Positions 10,461-22,069 of a stretch of DNA of 64,000 nucleotides are shown piece after piece. The stretch lies in contig NC_135056.1 of NCBI RefSeq assembly GCF_051014685.1, positions 5,394,001-5,458,000 on the forward strand, in the 5' to 3' direction. Below the pieces are notes generated by a model that was not told where the DNA came from, ran no database searches, and was given only the letters and a program-made list of their open reading frames with translations. Each line of letters starts with the position of its first letter. Positions within the stretch are counted from its first letter, which is position 1. The DNA comes from Ptiloglossa arizonensis (lineage: Eukaryota > Arthropoda > Insecta > Hymenoptera > Colletidae). The position numbers and the translations under genes were made by a program.

Positions 10461-13400
10461 GACTAATGCGATCTTGATCGTCGTCGCTTTGAACCGGTAC
10501 ACGTTTGTTCGGCCGTTCGATTACGGAACAACGCTTCGACACTCACAGGAGGTATGCACGCTTTCGGCCTTTACGTACGTGCAAACAGCGGAACGAGTAT
10601 TTGTTTAATCAATTCGACGGACTGCGGCCGGTCGATAAAGACACGATGATTATAGAATTACGCGGTGTGCCGATCATTGGAGACGATCGTCCCCGCGGAC
10701 GTTCCGCCGCGATTTCCAAGTAAATTCTCGTTCCACGATCGCCACAGATTCGATTCGTTCCAGGATTCTTGACTAACCTTGCTAACTAAAAGGATCGTGG
10801 AATACGACACGAGTATTTAGCACTAGGTTTACAGACGTTTCTTGTACACCTATTTCCACGAACAGCTATCAAATTGACGGTTACTGGGCAAAGGAAACTT
10901 AAAACAATCACAATATTAACAGACTCGATGCAAGTTAACCGAATCTGTTATTATTGTGCAAATACGTACAAGCTTACACAAACTTTTACTATTCGTATAT
11001 TTATTCAGCGCAGTTTTTGCAAACATATTCTATAATTTGTATACATTTTCCGTAAATATTTTTCTTACACTTAATACAAGTATTATTAATTCTATTTTTA
11101 TAATCGTATCAACACGGAAACACTGATTTACACCAAAATTGGTATCCGAATGTTTTCGAGATCGCTGATTACGAATCTGAAATCAAAATTGCTGAAAAGA
11201 AAATGGTAGACCCAGTTTGTTGAATGCATATTTTAAATATAATAATTGTCATATTTTCATATTTTATTTTCATATTTTATTGTCATATTTACCTCAGAAT
11301 GCAGGAAATATCGAATTTATTTATTGCGAATTAGCAGTCTAAATTTATAAAAATAATGAATATTCAATAAAAATTAAACGATAGATCCTAAACTAAATAA
11401 CAGTTCGAATTAATCAATTGAGATTTTTGAGAAATTTATGGCAGAGTAATAAAATACTAAAACTAATTATTTCAGTGAAGAAAATGATTCAATTTGTTTA
11501 AAATGAATTCAATTACGAACATTTAATTACGTACTATTGAAGCGTAAATTCTGACGCATTACAGAAAAATTAATCACATTACCGAACCCACAAATTTACC
11601 TAGCTGGAACTTATTTAGTTATACTCTCTAAGGTTAATTGAACAATTAGTACCAAATCAGACAATACCGCTCGTTAATGCAAAAAAGTTACATCTAATTA
11701 AAGTCAACTAAAAATTCATTTTTATGATATTTGTGTTTTACTGAAAGCAATAACAAAATTGTTGATCTAATTTATGTTACACGTTTCATTTGATGTACAT
11801 AATTAAATTATTAAATCTTTTTTTCATTAAATGTTGTCAGTGCTTGTAATCTAAACATACATCTTCCGTTAAAAGTAACGTCTATTCTGTACTCCAACTT
11901 TGACATTATATTTCTCACAAACTATAAGATATTTTTCAAAAATTTTTATTGGTTTTTGTACATCTACTATCCTACTATGAAACTGTTAAAAAAATTCATT
12001 TCTTAACATTGTGAAAATTGGACTTTTTTCGCCTTTCGGAAATAGAATTATAATTTTTATTTCTGGTCTACTTTCTAACTACTTTTACATTTGTAACCGG
12101 AGAAATAATTTCATAAAAAAAGTCCGTTTATTACGGTTAACTGTAAAATTAACTTACCCGTCGATTTGGTGGATACCCAGAAAAATAAGTATGTATACAT
12201 CGTAGAGAATTTTGAAATTACCCAGCTAAAGGGGAAGTAAATTCGAGTATAATATTCGTATCATACCATCCGTAAAAATTAGCACAAATTTGAAGAAAAT
12301 AATAATAACAGTTTTTGTCATTCCATTCACGAGGTCAGAAATCCGTAAAAGTGACAGGTCCGACAAGAGAAATTTGTTAATATCCGTTGCCAATTCTACG
12401 AAAATATTTCTAACACGTCGACGAGATTTTCACGATGAGAATAAAACCAAACGGGACGCGAATTGGATAATTTTTAGTTATTTCAACGTTGATAACCTCT
12501 ATTGTCTCCCGGAATCGCTTCTGATGAATCACGAAAACGATTATACAGGCAACTCTTGTACAACCCTGTTAATTCAAACGGTTCAACGAAATTCAAAAGT
12601 ACATTTCCAGTGGAACGATTGAAAAAGTAACAATTTCAGATTTTAAACGGACACAACCGATGACATATCTAGACGAGCCCTATTCTCTCTTCTTTTCTCG
12701 GATTCGTTCTTCTTTCTTCCTCGTTCTTTTCTTCGATCGCTGTTCGTTTTTTCTTTTTTCGTCCTCTTTCATTCTTTTTATCGATCTTCGACCACCACTG
12801 TCGAGAAAATGTGAAGGCGATCGAATCGCTCGAACTGTACACGTTGTAAGGCTCTGCCCGGTCCCGAGTGACGATCGTACAACGAGAATTTATTATACTT
12901 CCAGTCGTTTCATGGCAGAGGGTGAGTTGCATCACGGTGTTAGCTACCGATCGCGAAAATAGATTATTTCGTTTAAAGTGATATTTTATTTCGATTCTAA
13001 ATTAAAAAAAAAGTAAACCACATGTTTGTACATATATGAACGTTTTCGATTCATCGTTCTTGAACAAGGAAAGCTTCTGTTCCGTGCAGAGTCACGGCTC
13101 AAATGAGGAATGAAATAACGCGGAAAAATACGAATCGGAAATATCGATAGCTACAATTATAAATGTAATTGTTAATAATTGTACCGCGTAAGAATATTTA
13201 AATAGGACAGATATTTTTTTATCCGAGGGTAAACATGTCAATGGTCGAAAACGTTCATACGAGACAAGCGTGCATATAAGTACTTCAATTTCAACGTAAA
13301 TACAATTAAGATCATCGAGAAGATAATTGAAAAATTTCCCTCGAGTATCGTAATTATTTCTACATTTTATTCCATTTAATAGAAATTGCAGAGATCTGCG

Positions 13401-14784
13401 ACGTATGCGTTCCGCGAGGAACGAAATGCAGGAATGTGCAGTCGAATCGTTATTTCTAAAGCTAACCTCGAATATCCTTTGGTATAAAGGAACGCCATTG
13501 CTTCCGAAGAGTCTGGAAAGAAGCGATCTTGCGAGAAAAGATTACGTTGGTCGTGTTCGTCCATCGAAACCCATTCAAGTTCGGTCTTGTACACTGTTTT
13601 GTATCTTCGAATCCGACAGAAATATTGCTCAAAGTGTTCTTTCTCTCGCGGCTCGTTCTATCATGGATTCTTCGCTGCCAATTCATACGGAACCCATACG
13701 CATAATTTTCAGACCACTCCGTGGCGACGAATATCTTCGAGGTCAGTTGTCCCGTGAAATGCAGGTAGCCCGCTATTTCTGCTCTCGTTCATTGATAATC
13801 AATTACCAGCATGAATTCGTCGAGGTCGCTCTTCGAGGATTCGCCAGGACGTCTATAGTTTTCGAAAGGAAAATTTTGCTCCCTGAATTTTTCACACCAT
13901 TTTTCCACATGTAGAATCGCCGACGGAATTCTCTCGCCGCGTATCGCAAATGATTGTTCGCGTTTCCAAGGCACTTTCCTTTTGATTTATACGAGAACGG
14001 CAGACAATGCCTCCAATCCACTTTATCCACACTCGTCTGTATGTTTGAAATCTCGCGAGAGGAACGGTTAAGCGTGAACCTATTTACATTTATAGAGCGC
14101 GTCTATAAATCTAACATTTATTACAGTTGCATAAACAAATGTAAATAAGTCGTCGATTTGAATTCTCTACAGAGGGGACGCGCAAGTTTTATACGTCTGT
14201 AATCCTGTCGTAAGTTATGAGTACTTGTTTCGTTACTGTACAGTTACTCGTATCGTGAAACAAATAAGAAAGATTAACGTTTTCGATTAATCGATCGATT
14301 GTTACGCTAGAATTTATTCACACGGATAACAACGAGAGAAAAACATCGGTATTGTTCGAAATGGTTACTTTTTGTCAGCGATGCAGGTTTGAAAACGACG
14401 CGAAATGTAGAATTTTTGCGATCATTTTAGGGGCTGCTTTTGACAGAATATCCTTCGGGCTAACCGAACCTCTATGAGAAATTTTGCAGGTCATATTCTT
14501 CAATTTCGACAACTCGTGATAACGTATCTTGTTTTTTGTATCGTTTCGCAAGTTTTTACACGTATTTCAACGAATTTTCTTTAGAAAACATACATACATA
14601 AAAAAATCTAACGATTCGTGTATACATCCTCATTTTATTGCCTAACCTTTCATCGTTTAAAAAATTCATTCGATTTCGATTAAGAATTATCGCCCCCCAG
14701 TTTCCATACCCTCGATGTCGTTAAATTATTTTTTCACGTAAAATGTTGTCGAGTCTTCAAAGCAGATGATAATTTTAAATGGTA
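10461..14784. other. Long unassigned stretch
   Basis: No recognised gene or complete mobile element. 10740-12280 is strongly AT-rich. TTAGCACTAGGTTTACAGAC near 10817 resembles the TTAACACTAG end of the piggyBac-type MITEs in this window, but no partner end is seen. 12680-12790 is a long pyrimidine-rich tract on the plus strand. ATGGCAGAGGGTGAGT at 12911-12926 combines an ATG with a good donor, but nothing else supports an exon there. Confidence 0.45.
13405..13914 (+). CDS. Unrecognised open frame, probably not a gene
   Basis: This is the longest ATG-initiated open frame I checked in the window (169 codons). The predicted product has no signal peptide, membrane segment, repeat or motif that I recognise. 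Its composition (rich in Arg, Ser, Leu, Phe) looks like translated CpG-containing non-coding DNA. There is no evident promoter, intron structure or poly(A) signal tied to it. A frame of this length is expected by chance in 64 kb of moderately GC-rich patches. It is listed so that it can be tested, not because coding is likely. Confidence 0.1.
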   Translation: MRSARNEMQECAVESLFLKLTSNILWYKGTPLLPKSLERSDLARKDYVGRVRPSKPIQVRSCTLFCIFESDRNIAQSVLSLAARSIMDSSLPIHTEPIRIIFRPLRGDEYLRGQLSREMQVARYFCSRSLIINYQHEFVEVALRGFARTSIVFERKILLPEFFTPFFHM

Positions 14785-15236
14785 GTATCTAAAGACTACA
14801 GTGAATGCTGTAGAATCTCTTTGACATCTCTGAATATTCGAAAAGTCATCTTCGTAACGAATGATCTAACAATATTTTTTAATACGATTACAACGAATAG
14901 TTATTAAATTATGTTGGGCACGTTTCTTGTTAGATATACGGTAATTATGCAAATGTTGTCCTAAAAGTATCCGAAGACTACAATGAATGCTATAGAATCT
15001 CTTTGACATCTCTGAATATTCGAAAAGTCATCTTCGTAACGAATGATCTAACAATATTTTTTAATACGATTACAACGAATAGTTATTAAATTATGTTGGG
15101 CACGTTTCTTGTTACATATACGGTAATTATGCAAATGTTGCCCTAAAAGTATCCGAAGACTACAATGAATGCTATAGAATCTCTTTGACATCTCTGAATA
15201 TTCGAACAGTCATCTTCGTAACGAATGATCTAACAT
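14785..15236. repeat. 182-bp tandem repeat, about 2.5 units
   Basis: Units start at 14785, 14967 and 15149, exactly 182 bp apart; the third stops near 15236. Each begins GTATC(T/C)(A/G)AAGACTACA and contains TCTTTGACATCTCTGAATAT. Units are nearly identical. An internal piece (about 14869-14953 in unit 1) is the reverse complement of 16137-16205, which is the 3' region of the adjacent Tc1 relic, so the array has captured transposon sequence. Confidence 0.9.
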
Positions 15237-15309
15237 TTCGATCGATCAAAGCTTGTCATTTGTTTTTCAATGCAGTATGTATATCTATACATATTACATA
15301 TGTATCTCC

Positions 15310-15600
15310 ACCGCTTAAGTGGGAGCAATTCACTATGGACGATTCATTTTTTTTATCCCACAGTATACGCGCGGCATAATTTTCTCAGGATGTAATTTCC
15401 CTGTTGCGGTGGGTGCGGCAGTTTCTTTGATATCCCTCCGCTGCTTTTTGCGAGTAACATTATCGCTGATCCACTTTTTGCCTCCCGTAACAATTCTCTG
15501 CAAAAAAAGTTCTATTTTCTGCCTCGATAATAGCCAAACACGTATACCGAACTTGTGCAAAAAATTTGCTTTTACGACGAAACCAGGTATTAATATTACT
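15310..15600 (-). pseudogene. Mariner transposase fragment
   Basis: The minus strand encodes a piece of mariner transposase from around the first catalytic aspartate. The frame at 15333-15560 contains FLQRIVTGGKKWI, aligning with the family motif FLHRIVTGDEKWI, followed by a diverged segment ending near KIMPRVYCGIKKMN (family KIMLCIWWDQKG). The aspartate is replaced by glycine, and neither the N-terminal helix-turn-helix region nor the second and third catalytic residues are present. Mariner transposases cut and paste DNA at TA sites; this fragment cannot. It differs in motif from the mariner at 31.6 kb (IVTGDEKW type versus TTDETW type), so two mariner lineages are represented. No terminal repeats were found around it. 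Confidence 0.65.
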
Positions 15601-15690
15601 GTATTAATTTATCAAATATATTCTGCATACATTTCGCGTACGTTTTTTACATTAAAGTACACCGTAATGACATAAAATTCACAGTTTAAT

Positions 15691-16093
15691 GATAACCTGT
15701 CGGGTCACTCGATCGGTACACCTGCGCTGTGTTCGTTTACCTATTTCTTTGTTCGAAATGTTTTTTAAACGTTGCAATATTGGCGTTTCTGTAAATTCTC
15801 CTCGTGATTAATACGGGTCAGCTTCGAATTTAAATATTCGTGTGCCACATTGAATTACCAGAGATTGAAATTACCATCGCGGAATTTTGAAAATCGATAA
15901 TGACAATTTCTTATCTTCGTCGTATTCGATTCATATACTTTATCGATCGTGTATCAGCGGAGATGAGTCAGTTTTGATTCGTACCATTTTACGTTTATTT
16001 ACCATTCCCCTTCCCTTGATTATTTAACAATAGCACATGTCTCATTCTTTCCAGCGATTTCTCCTTACACGAACGCAACATCGCATTCTTTTA
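15691..16093. other. Unassigned spacer
   Basis: Sequence between the mariner fragment and the Tc1 relic; nothing recognised. Confidence 0.5.
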
Positions 16094-17266
16094 TACAGTT
16101 TGGGACACCATGACGGGTCATTCGTATAATTATCGTGTATCTAACAAGAAACGTGCCCAACATAATTTAATAACTATTCGTTGTAATCGCATTGAAAAAT
16201 ATTGTACGTATTGTTGTCCTAAATTGCCTTACAACGCGAGAGCGTACCGTCGATTAACTTAATTGCATATTCTGGAGGTAAAATTTCCCACAATATCCGT
16301 ATTTCCCGATATAATTGTTTAATATTCGACACACGTTTTCCTGGAGGCTTCGTCTTCGTATAAACCCAAAGATTTGTATTGGATTCGCGTCTGGTGACTG
16401 TAATGGCCAATCCAATAGTTTAATGTGATTTTCAATTTTCCATTGCGTACGAAGTCGACTCTTGCGTTTAGGGTCCTTATCCTCCCGTGATATTCAATTT
16501 CTGTTTTCTCTTCCAAACCACTTATCCGTAGATGCCAAAAGAGCCCCTCTTATAAATTTTTATCGTCCTTCCTGCCTTTAAATTACCCGTACCAAACATG
16601 CACCATTACGGGGTACTTAACTGTCCTTTGGAGAAATATGTTGGTTGGCGATGACCACACATAGCGAACCGGAGACTGTTCACGAAGAAGATTCGTCCGA
16701 GAAAACAACATTATCCCAATTATGGTCGATATTCGAGCACGCTTTAAGTGATCCTTTTTTCGATATGCTTACGCGATAATAGCTCATTTTCGCCGTTACT
16801 ACGTAAATAAATATTATCGTTGATCAATCGTCTCCAAATAGATTTCCCAGAATACATCTGCGTCTTTTGTTTCTAATTTTACCTCTCCTTGACGCAAAGA
16901 TAACCATGAATTCGCAAAAAATGTCTCAACGATCAATTTCTCTTATTTATTCGTTGTCTTCCGCTTTGTACCACTTTCTGGCAAATTATCAACCGTTCTA
17001 TCTTTGAAACGCTTCACCCACTTGTTAACAAAGGACTTTGACTTCTTCGTATATTTTGCAACGGCTCGCGATATTTTCGACCCTTCTGAATCTAAAAATA
17101 TCATTTTTTACCGAAACATAGATTTGACGAACTGAGATTATTTTGCAACGCACGAACATCGAATTTGCTCGGCAATTACTTCCAAGACAGACTATACTTA
17201 CTTTTGGCGTTAGAAAATAATGAATCGAAACGATTTTGACTACCTCGAAAGGGGACTTGATGATTC
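16094..17266 (-). mobile_element. Tc1-like transposon relic A
   Basis: The low-coordinate end is a Tc1-type terminus, TACAGTTTGGGACACC, at 16094, followed by sequence shared with the 182-bp array. The transposase remnant follows on the minus strand. The opposite terminus is not visible; recognisable sequence fades near 17200, just before the piggyBac-type MITE at 17299, so the 5' end is probably truncated. Confidence 0.75.
16219..17140 (-). pseudogene. Tc1 transposase pseudogene A
   Basis: Read on the minus strand from high to low coordinate, the order matches Tc1 transposases: a DNA-binding segment WVKRFKDRTVDNLPESGT, then WDNVVFSDESS with the first catalytic Asp, then LLDWPLQSPDANPIQ, where the third catalytic residue, normally Glu in NPIE, is Gln. 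The C-terminal LWEILPPEYAIKLIDGTLSR and RCKAI match the usual Tc1 tail. Several stops and frameshifts separate these parts and the second catalytic region is not readable. Such enzymes mobilise Tc1 elements at TA dinucleotides; this copy is dead. Identification is secure because four family motifs occur in the right order. Confidence 0.85.
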
Positions 17267-17298
17267 CTGATTTCGAATCCTTAACGCAAAGTTTATCT

Positions 17299-17518
17299 TT
17301 AACACTAGACTTGCCAAGTCAAAATGACAGGTTGCAACTGCTTTTACAATGAAATTTACTCTAAATTCCACAGCATATTTTCAAAAGAAGTTACGATCTT
17401 TTCTATCCTACACATACAATCAATTTCATAAGTTCCTCCTTTTCCGCGATCATCGATTTTTCTGAAAGACACACGAAGAACTTGATACACTGGAATCTGT
17501 CGGTAGTTCTAGTGTTAA
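17299..17518 (+). mobile_element. piggyBac-type MITE, copy 1
   Basis: A 220-bp element bounded by TTAA on both sides, with inverted ends AACACTAGACTTGCCA and GGTAGTTCTAGTGTT. TTAA targets are the hallmark of the piggyBac superfamily; assignment rests on that and on the termini. It has no coding capacity. Two other copies lie at 31478-32999 (interrupted) and 38428-38645. About 30 bp upstream of the TTAA (from CCTGATTTCGAATCC, near 17270) is also shared with the 38.4-kb copy. Confidence 0.8.
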
Positions 17519-19012
17519 TATCTGTCTTCCTTAATCGCAAGAAAGATCATTTCGGACGAGTTGCAGGTCAAACGTGAACATTTCTTCTAATCCGAGTCAG
17601 CCGTGGTTCGTCGTCCGTAATGTTTACGGATTTTCAGAGACCCGCATCCTCTTTAAGCGAACGCGACGACCGGCTACGTGAGAAGATACTTTACCAGGGG
17701 ACGCCTATAAATCCAGTGCTTAATGACGGTGCCGGACATGATAATTGTCCGCGTCGCGGCGCCGCACCCGCGCGAGTCAACGAATCAGTCCCGTCCGATA
17801 CGCGATAAAATGAATAGAAGTCGGGCGACGTTGATATCATATTGTATAATACGAGGTCGGCATGAATTATGGTAACCGATAAACAGTTATGTACGCATAC
17901 GATTCCTTAATAAGCAGTTGATAACACCAGTCGCGTATAAATCATACGGGATAATTGCTACGGAGCACCCGCAACGTGTACTTAACCGAACGAAGAAGAT
18001 TGAAAAGCTCGTTTTGTTTTCCCAGCGTTAACCGTACCGGGAACTAAGCGACTTTCAAACAGAATTTTTTATTTTTTAACTCGCGAGTTGTTAGCACACG
18101 ATTATTACCAATGATGGTATAGGTATAACGGCGAACTTGTGTTTTCCTTTCCGTTGCTTTAATCTGGATCGAATAAGTTACTCGAAATAGCCTAGTTTAT
18201 CGGACACGAGAGCATCGGAACGAGAGAACGTGCTTCATTAGTCGTTTACGTTTCGAGCACTCGAAGCGTTGGTCCTCTTCGAAGTGCTTCACAATGGGGT
18301 GCAGTACACCATCGGGTGAAAAATTGTGTCGCTTATTTTTTTCGACGAGTGGTCACGACGCTATTTGTTCGAATATTACGATGGGTGAGCAGTTTTAACG
18401 AGGGTTTAGAATAAATGAGAGTGATTTCAATTATTAGGGGTTTTAACGTGCTTGGTATGTACACGTGTTTGTTGTTTTGAATGTTTTTACAGACTGAGGA
18501 CAATGACTCGCATCGTAGATTCACGCAATGCTCATCCTTACGTACACACATACTCATATTTTAATACACGATACGTAGATAATAAAGACAAGGTTGTTAC
18601 CGATTTATAGTTGACGATTCTGGATGTATTTCTTTACAGAGAGGACGAAGGAAGAAAGTAATCGTCAAAATAGTAATTAATATTGTGGTTCTACATTTTT
18701 TAAGCAGTTATATTTGTTTTGTTCTCTTCTGAAGAAACGTTTGACGTATTTCAACGAAAATGAAGAATGCAAATCGACGTTGACGGAGAATACAAAACTT
18801 TGTTCTCGTGCCCTTGAATTATAGTTTTGAACAAAGTAATGGTGTAGTTGAAATATTTACATTTTTACACTTGTCAATGACAATCGTGGAAGATAGAGAA
18901 TCAATGACGAAGAATTTGCTACATTGGATTTTTAAACTGCAATTTTACGGGAGATAGGTAGCTGAAATTTAATCGTTAATTCTTCAGATCGATCGACTGT
19001 GTTTATATGGTT
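17519..19012. other. Unassigned, partly CpG-rich sequence
   Basis: 17620-17830 is CpG-rich (GTCCGCGTCGCGGCGCCGCA near 17747); the rest is AT-rich. A 62-codon ATG frame at 17620-17808 resembles nothing known. No other structure seen. Confidence 0.4.
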
Positions 19013-19611
19013 TGAAAAAGTATTCGTACGTTACATTATAAGCAAACTCTCCTAACTTAGAATTTTGATTTCAATGAAAGTTTGTATGCGTGTAAAGCAC
19101 ACTGGGCCGCGTATGATAATTTTTTTGTCGATAAAAAATCTTCTCGAGATGATAAAATCAAAACTCGAAAATTTCTGGGACTTTTTACACAGTAGAGTGA
19201 TAGAGCACTAGAAGCTCAATATTTTTCGTAAGAAAATTTTTGTTCTGTTTTGCACGATTACGAAGTAATAAAGAAAATGAAAGATGTTGCAAGCTCTCCA
19301 ATTTTATGAAATCGGCTGAAATCAGCCTTTACAGTGCCACTTCTGAGAAGTAAAATAAAAATTTTCGTATGAAAAATGTTCAGTTCTTAATGGTCTATTA
19401 ATCTGTTACAAAGGAGTCTAAAGAAAAGTATCATTAAAAAAATAAAAAAAGAAACATTGAAACCTTCGAGATTTGATTTCACTTTCTTAAAGAAATTTTC
19501 ATTGGAAAAATTTCTCTATATCTGCACTATTATGCTGTACATGCACATAAACTTGCATAATCAAACTCACAGGTAAGATGAATTATAACATAGTGTACGA
19601 ATACTTTTTTG
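19013..19611 (+). mobile_element. Long-inverted-repeat (fold-back) element, copy A
   Basis: Both ends carry the same sequence in inverted orientation: left GAAAAAGTATTCGTACG then ATTATAAG, right ATTATAACATAG then TGTACGAATACTTTTTT. Inside these, the arms continue with AATGAAAGTTTGTATGCGTG at the left and the inverted counterpart TGCACATAAACTTGCAT at the right, so the inverted repeats are at least about 100 bp. There is no transposase. The reverse complement of 54149-54800 matches it through most of the interior (for example GCACGATTACGAAGT and GTTGCAAG(C/T)TCTCCAATTTTA). Confidence 0.8.
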
Positions 19612-21523
19612 AGCTACTATATATCGAGGAGAGTGACCCTGTGAATCATAATTTAAGCGACCAATTATTGTTTTCCAACGAAAAGACCGATTTCTACAGC
19701 GTGCTGTCGTTTTTTCAAATTTATTATATTTCGTATGCTTTTCTACGGTGTGTGCAATAAATTATTTGAGAAAATGGCACTGCGTGTCGTTATCTGTCGA
19801 ATGACAAGATATTTGGGGAAAAAACTGTAATCTCGTTATCGTTAACGATTGAATGAACAATTACTCGAACCGTGCTATCATTTTGTCTCGCATTGTGTCG
19901 ATTAAACCGCGTGATTTCGAATTGGAATTATCGATTCGTTGTACCTTCGAAAGATCGAAATTGAGAATTATAGTTTCAAACGCGAAATCGTAGAGAGCCG
20001 AGTACGGAATAAAAATTATTACGAGAAGGGGTATTTTTATTATTCTCTCCGCGTAGCGAACCTCGGTATTAGAATTAGAGGACGCAGCTGGGCCCGCATG
20101 GATCGTTTATACGAGAACGGGTCTTCAAACGGAGAAGTTCATTGAATTAAATGCATATATATTCATTCGTATCAACTATGTAATTAATAACACTCTACCA
20201 GCAGTCGACGTGGTTCGTAGATCTTACATGCTGCAACTTAAATCTGCATTTCTTTAAACGTTACGATTTATATACAACTACTATATACTTATAAACTTAT
20301 TTTAATGATTATACTTATATAGTTATTTAGTAATTATACTCATATATTTGGTAATTATACTTCTATACGCAGCATCGTTAAACTTTTATTCACGAGATTT
20401 AGTATTTCTTTAATATCGAATAAACTCATCGATACATCTATAATAATATTAATCGTTTCCCTCCCCGTAATTATTTGATCGTATCGAACGAATAGTTGAA
20501 CCCTTTTTAAAAACGTTTCACTCCGACTGTTCTCCGATATCGATACACGATCCATTGATATTGAAATTGATACGATAAAATTTCATACGTCGTATTCCTA
20601 TGTAAATTAAATTTTTATACAGATACAAAAGTAACATTACATCGATACTGCGTTCGATGCTTTTCGATGATCCATTTTACCTCGAAAATGGTTCGAAACG
20701 AACGTGCAATTTCTCGTTATTGACAAGGTATTAATAATCTCGTCAACGAATCTTGAACGAGTACCGTGCGACTGCACAGAATGGCATCATCCGTACGATT
20801 GTTTCGTTCGGAATCGATAGATATGCTACCGCGCTGTCCGAATCGCGTAATCGAAATTACATTATCAATTGCAACGCGATTCACAATCAGGCCAGTTTCC
20901 AAGTTAGAGCAAAACTAGATGGTAGAAATAATTGCAACATCGGCTGACGTTTGCTGTGAATTCCAGACTTTGGTCGCCATCTGTCACGCAAACTTGGCGC
21001 CATACGCTCCGGTGGTTTCTTACCAATCTGCAACGTGCCGTGGAAAGTTTTGTCCTTCCACCCCCTCGTCCGTTTTCAGCAATGCGCAGTCCACGGTGGA
21101 AAATATCACCGCTTATGTATCATCAACAAATAATTACAGACCGTACCTTCTTTCATTGCAGAGGCGAGAACTTTTTATCCGGAGAAACTTTCAGCGCATG
21201 AAGATGATACCCGGAGTCTTTTAAATGGCTAAAGAGAAACTACGCAATAACGATATTTCACACACCGTGCACGACTCTTCAACACTTGTGTGCACTTAAA
21301 CGGACCCTATCCTTCCTGAGATACGCGTCTCTCACCGCGAGAACGTTTCAATCTCGTAAATGAAAAGCACCTGTTGACCGAACTTATCGAACACAGGTAT
21401 TTTGGCACTTGGAGCAACTGTCGTTACACGAAAGACTAAAATACCTATTTACGTACGAATCGAACGAGCATTGTGTCCACGGCTCGTTCGACAAAGAGTA
21501 ATTTATAACGAATCGATATCTCG

Positions 21524-21541
21524 AATATTCTCGAGAATATT
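21524..21541. promoter_or_regulatory. 18-bp perfect palindrome, heat-shock-element-like
   Basis: AATATTCTCGAGAATATT is a perfect palindrome. The overlapping GAATATTCTCGAG contains two inverted GAA/TTC modules of a heat-shock element and a third with one mismatch. No heat-shock gene is near, so function is doubtful. Confidence 0.2.
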
Positions 21542-22013
21542 TCACGATCCAATAAAAAGGATTTACCGATAAAATGATTTCAAGCTCTTGAACAGTCCGA
21601 TCATTGTTAGTGCTCGATAATAATCGTTTTTTTTTCGTGGAATTCTTGGCTCACCTCTGACGCAACTCACCGTTTAATTTATAAAACGAAATCGTAGGCT
21701 TTATTGGAAAATTGCATCGAGAGTATTATCCGACGATAAGATCTCTAAGGGAGTGGCTCGAGAGAAGAGGTGGGGTTGACAAGGGTAGTGTCGGTAGTAG
21801 AAGACGCCGATTTTAATAAAATTGGTACGGGATGATAGCTTGCCTATATAGTTCGGCCAAGCGAGACCGAGGTTCCAATTGTGCATGCGTAAACCGGTAG
21901 ATGTGATCAGCGTCGAGTCCAATCTCCCTCCGCTTCTCATTCCGTGTCTTAGGCACTGCTACGTAACTTACCAATCCTGTGATTGCTCCCCACTCCTCGC
22001 GTTCCAGTGTGAC

Positions 22014-22069
22014 GCCAATTGGCTCGTGAGACCCGCCGATTGTTCGTGAGTCGAAACGAGCCAATTGGC
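22014..22069. repeat. 13-bp inverted repeat with 30-bp loop
   Basis: GCCAATTGGCTCG at 22014-22026 and its inverse CGAGCCAATTGGC at 22057-22069 could form a short hairpin. Each arm also contains the palindrome GCCAATTGGC. Confidence 0.6.

Noticed and set aside
12290..12622. 110-codon frame beginning like a secreted protein
   Set aside because: The start is TTG, and the sequence is AT-rich with no family match.
12890..12926. Micro-exon TTCCAG|TCGTTTCATGGCAGAG|GTGAGT
   Set aside because: Acceptor and donor fit, but the exon would be about 17 bases, nothing flanking supports it, and such chance pairs are expected in 64 kb.
17260..17290. TTCGAATCC resembling a tRNA B box
   Set aside because: No A box, cloverleaf or terminator is present, and the word is part of the duplicated flank of a MITE.
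19570..19580. CACAGGTAAGAT as a second recursive splice site
   Set aside because: There is no pyrimidine tract upstream, and it lies in the inverted end of a fold-back element.
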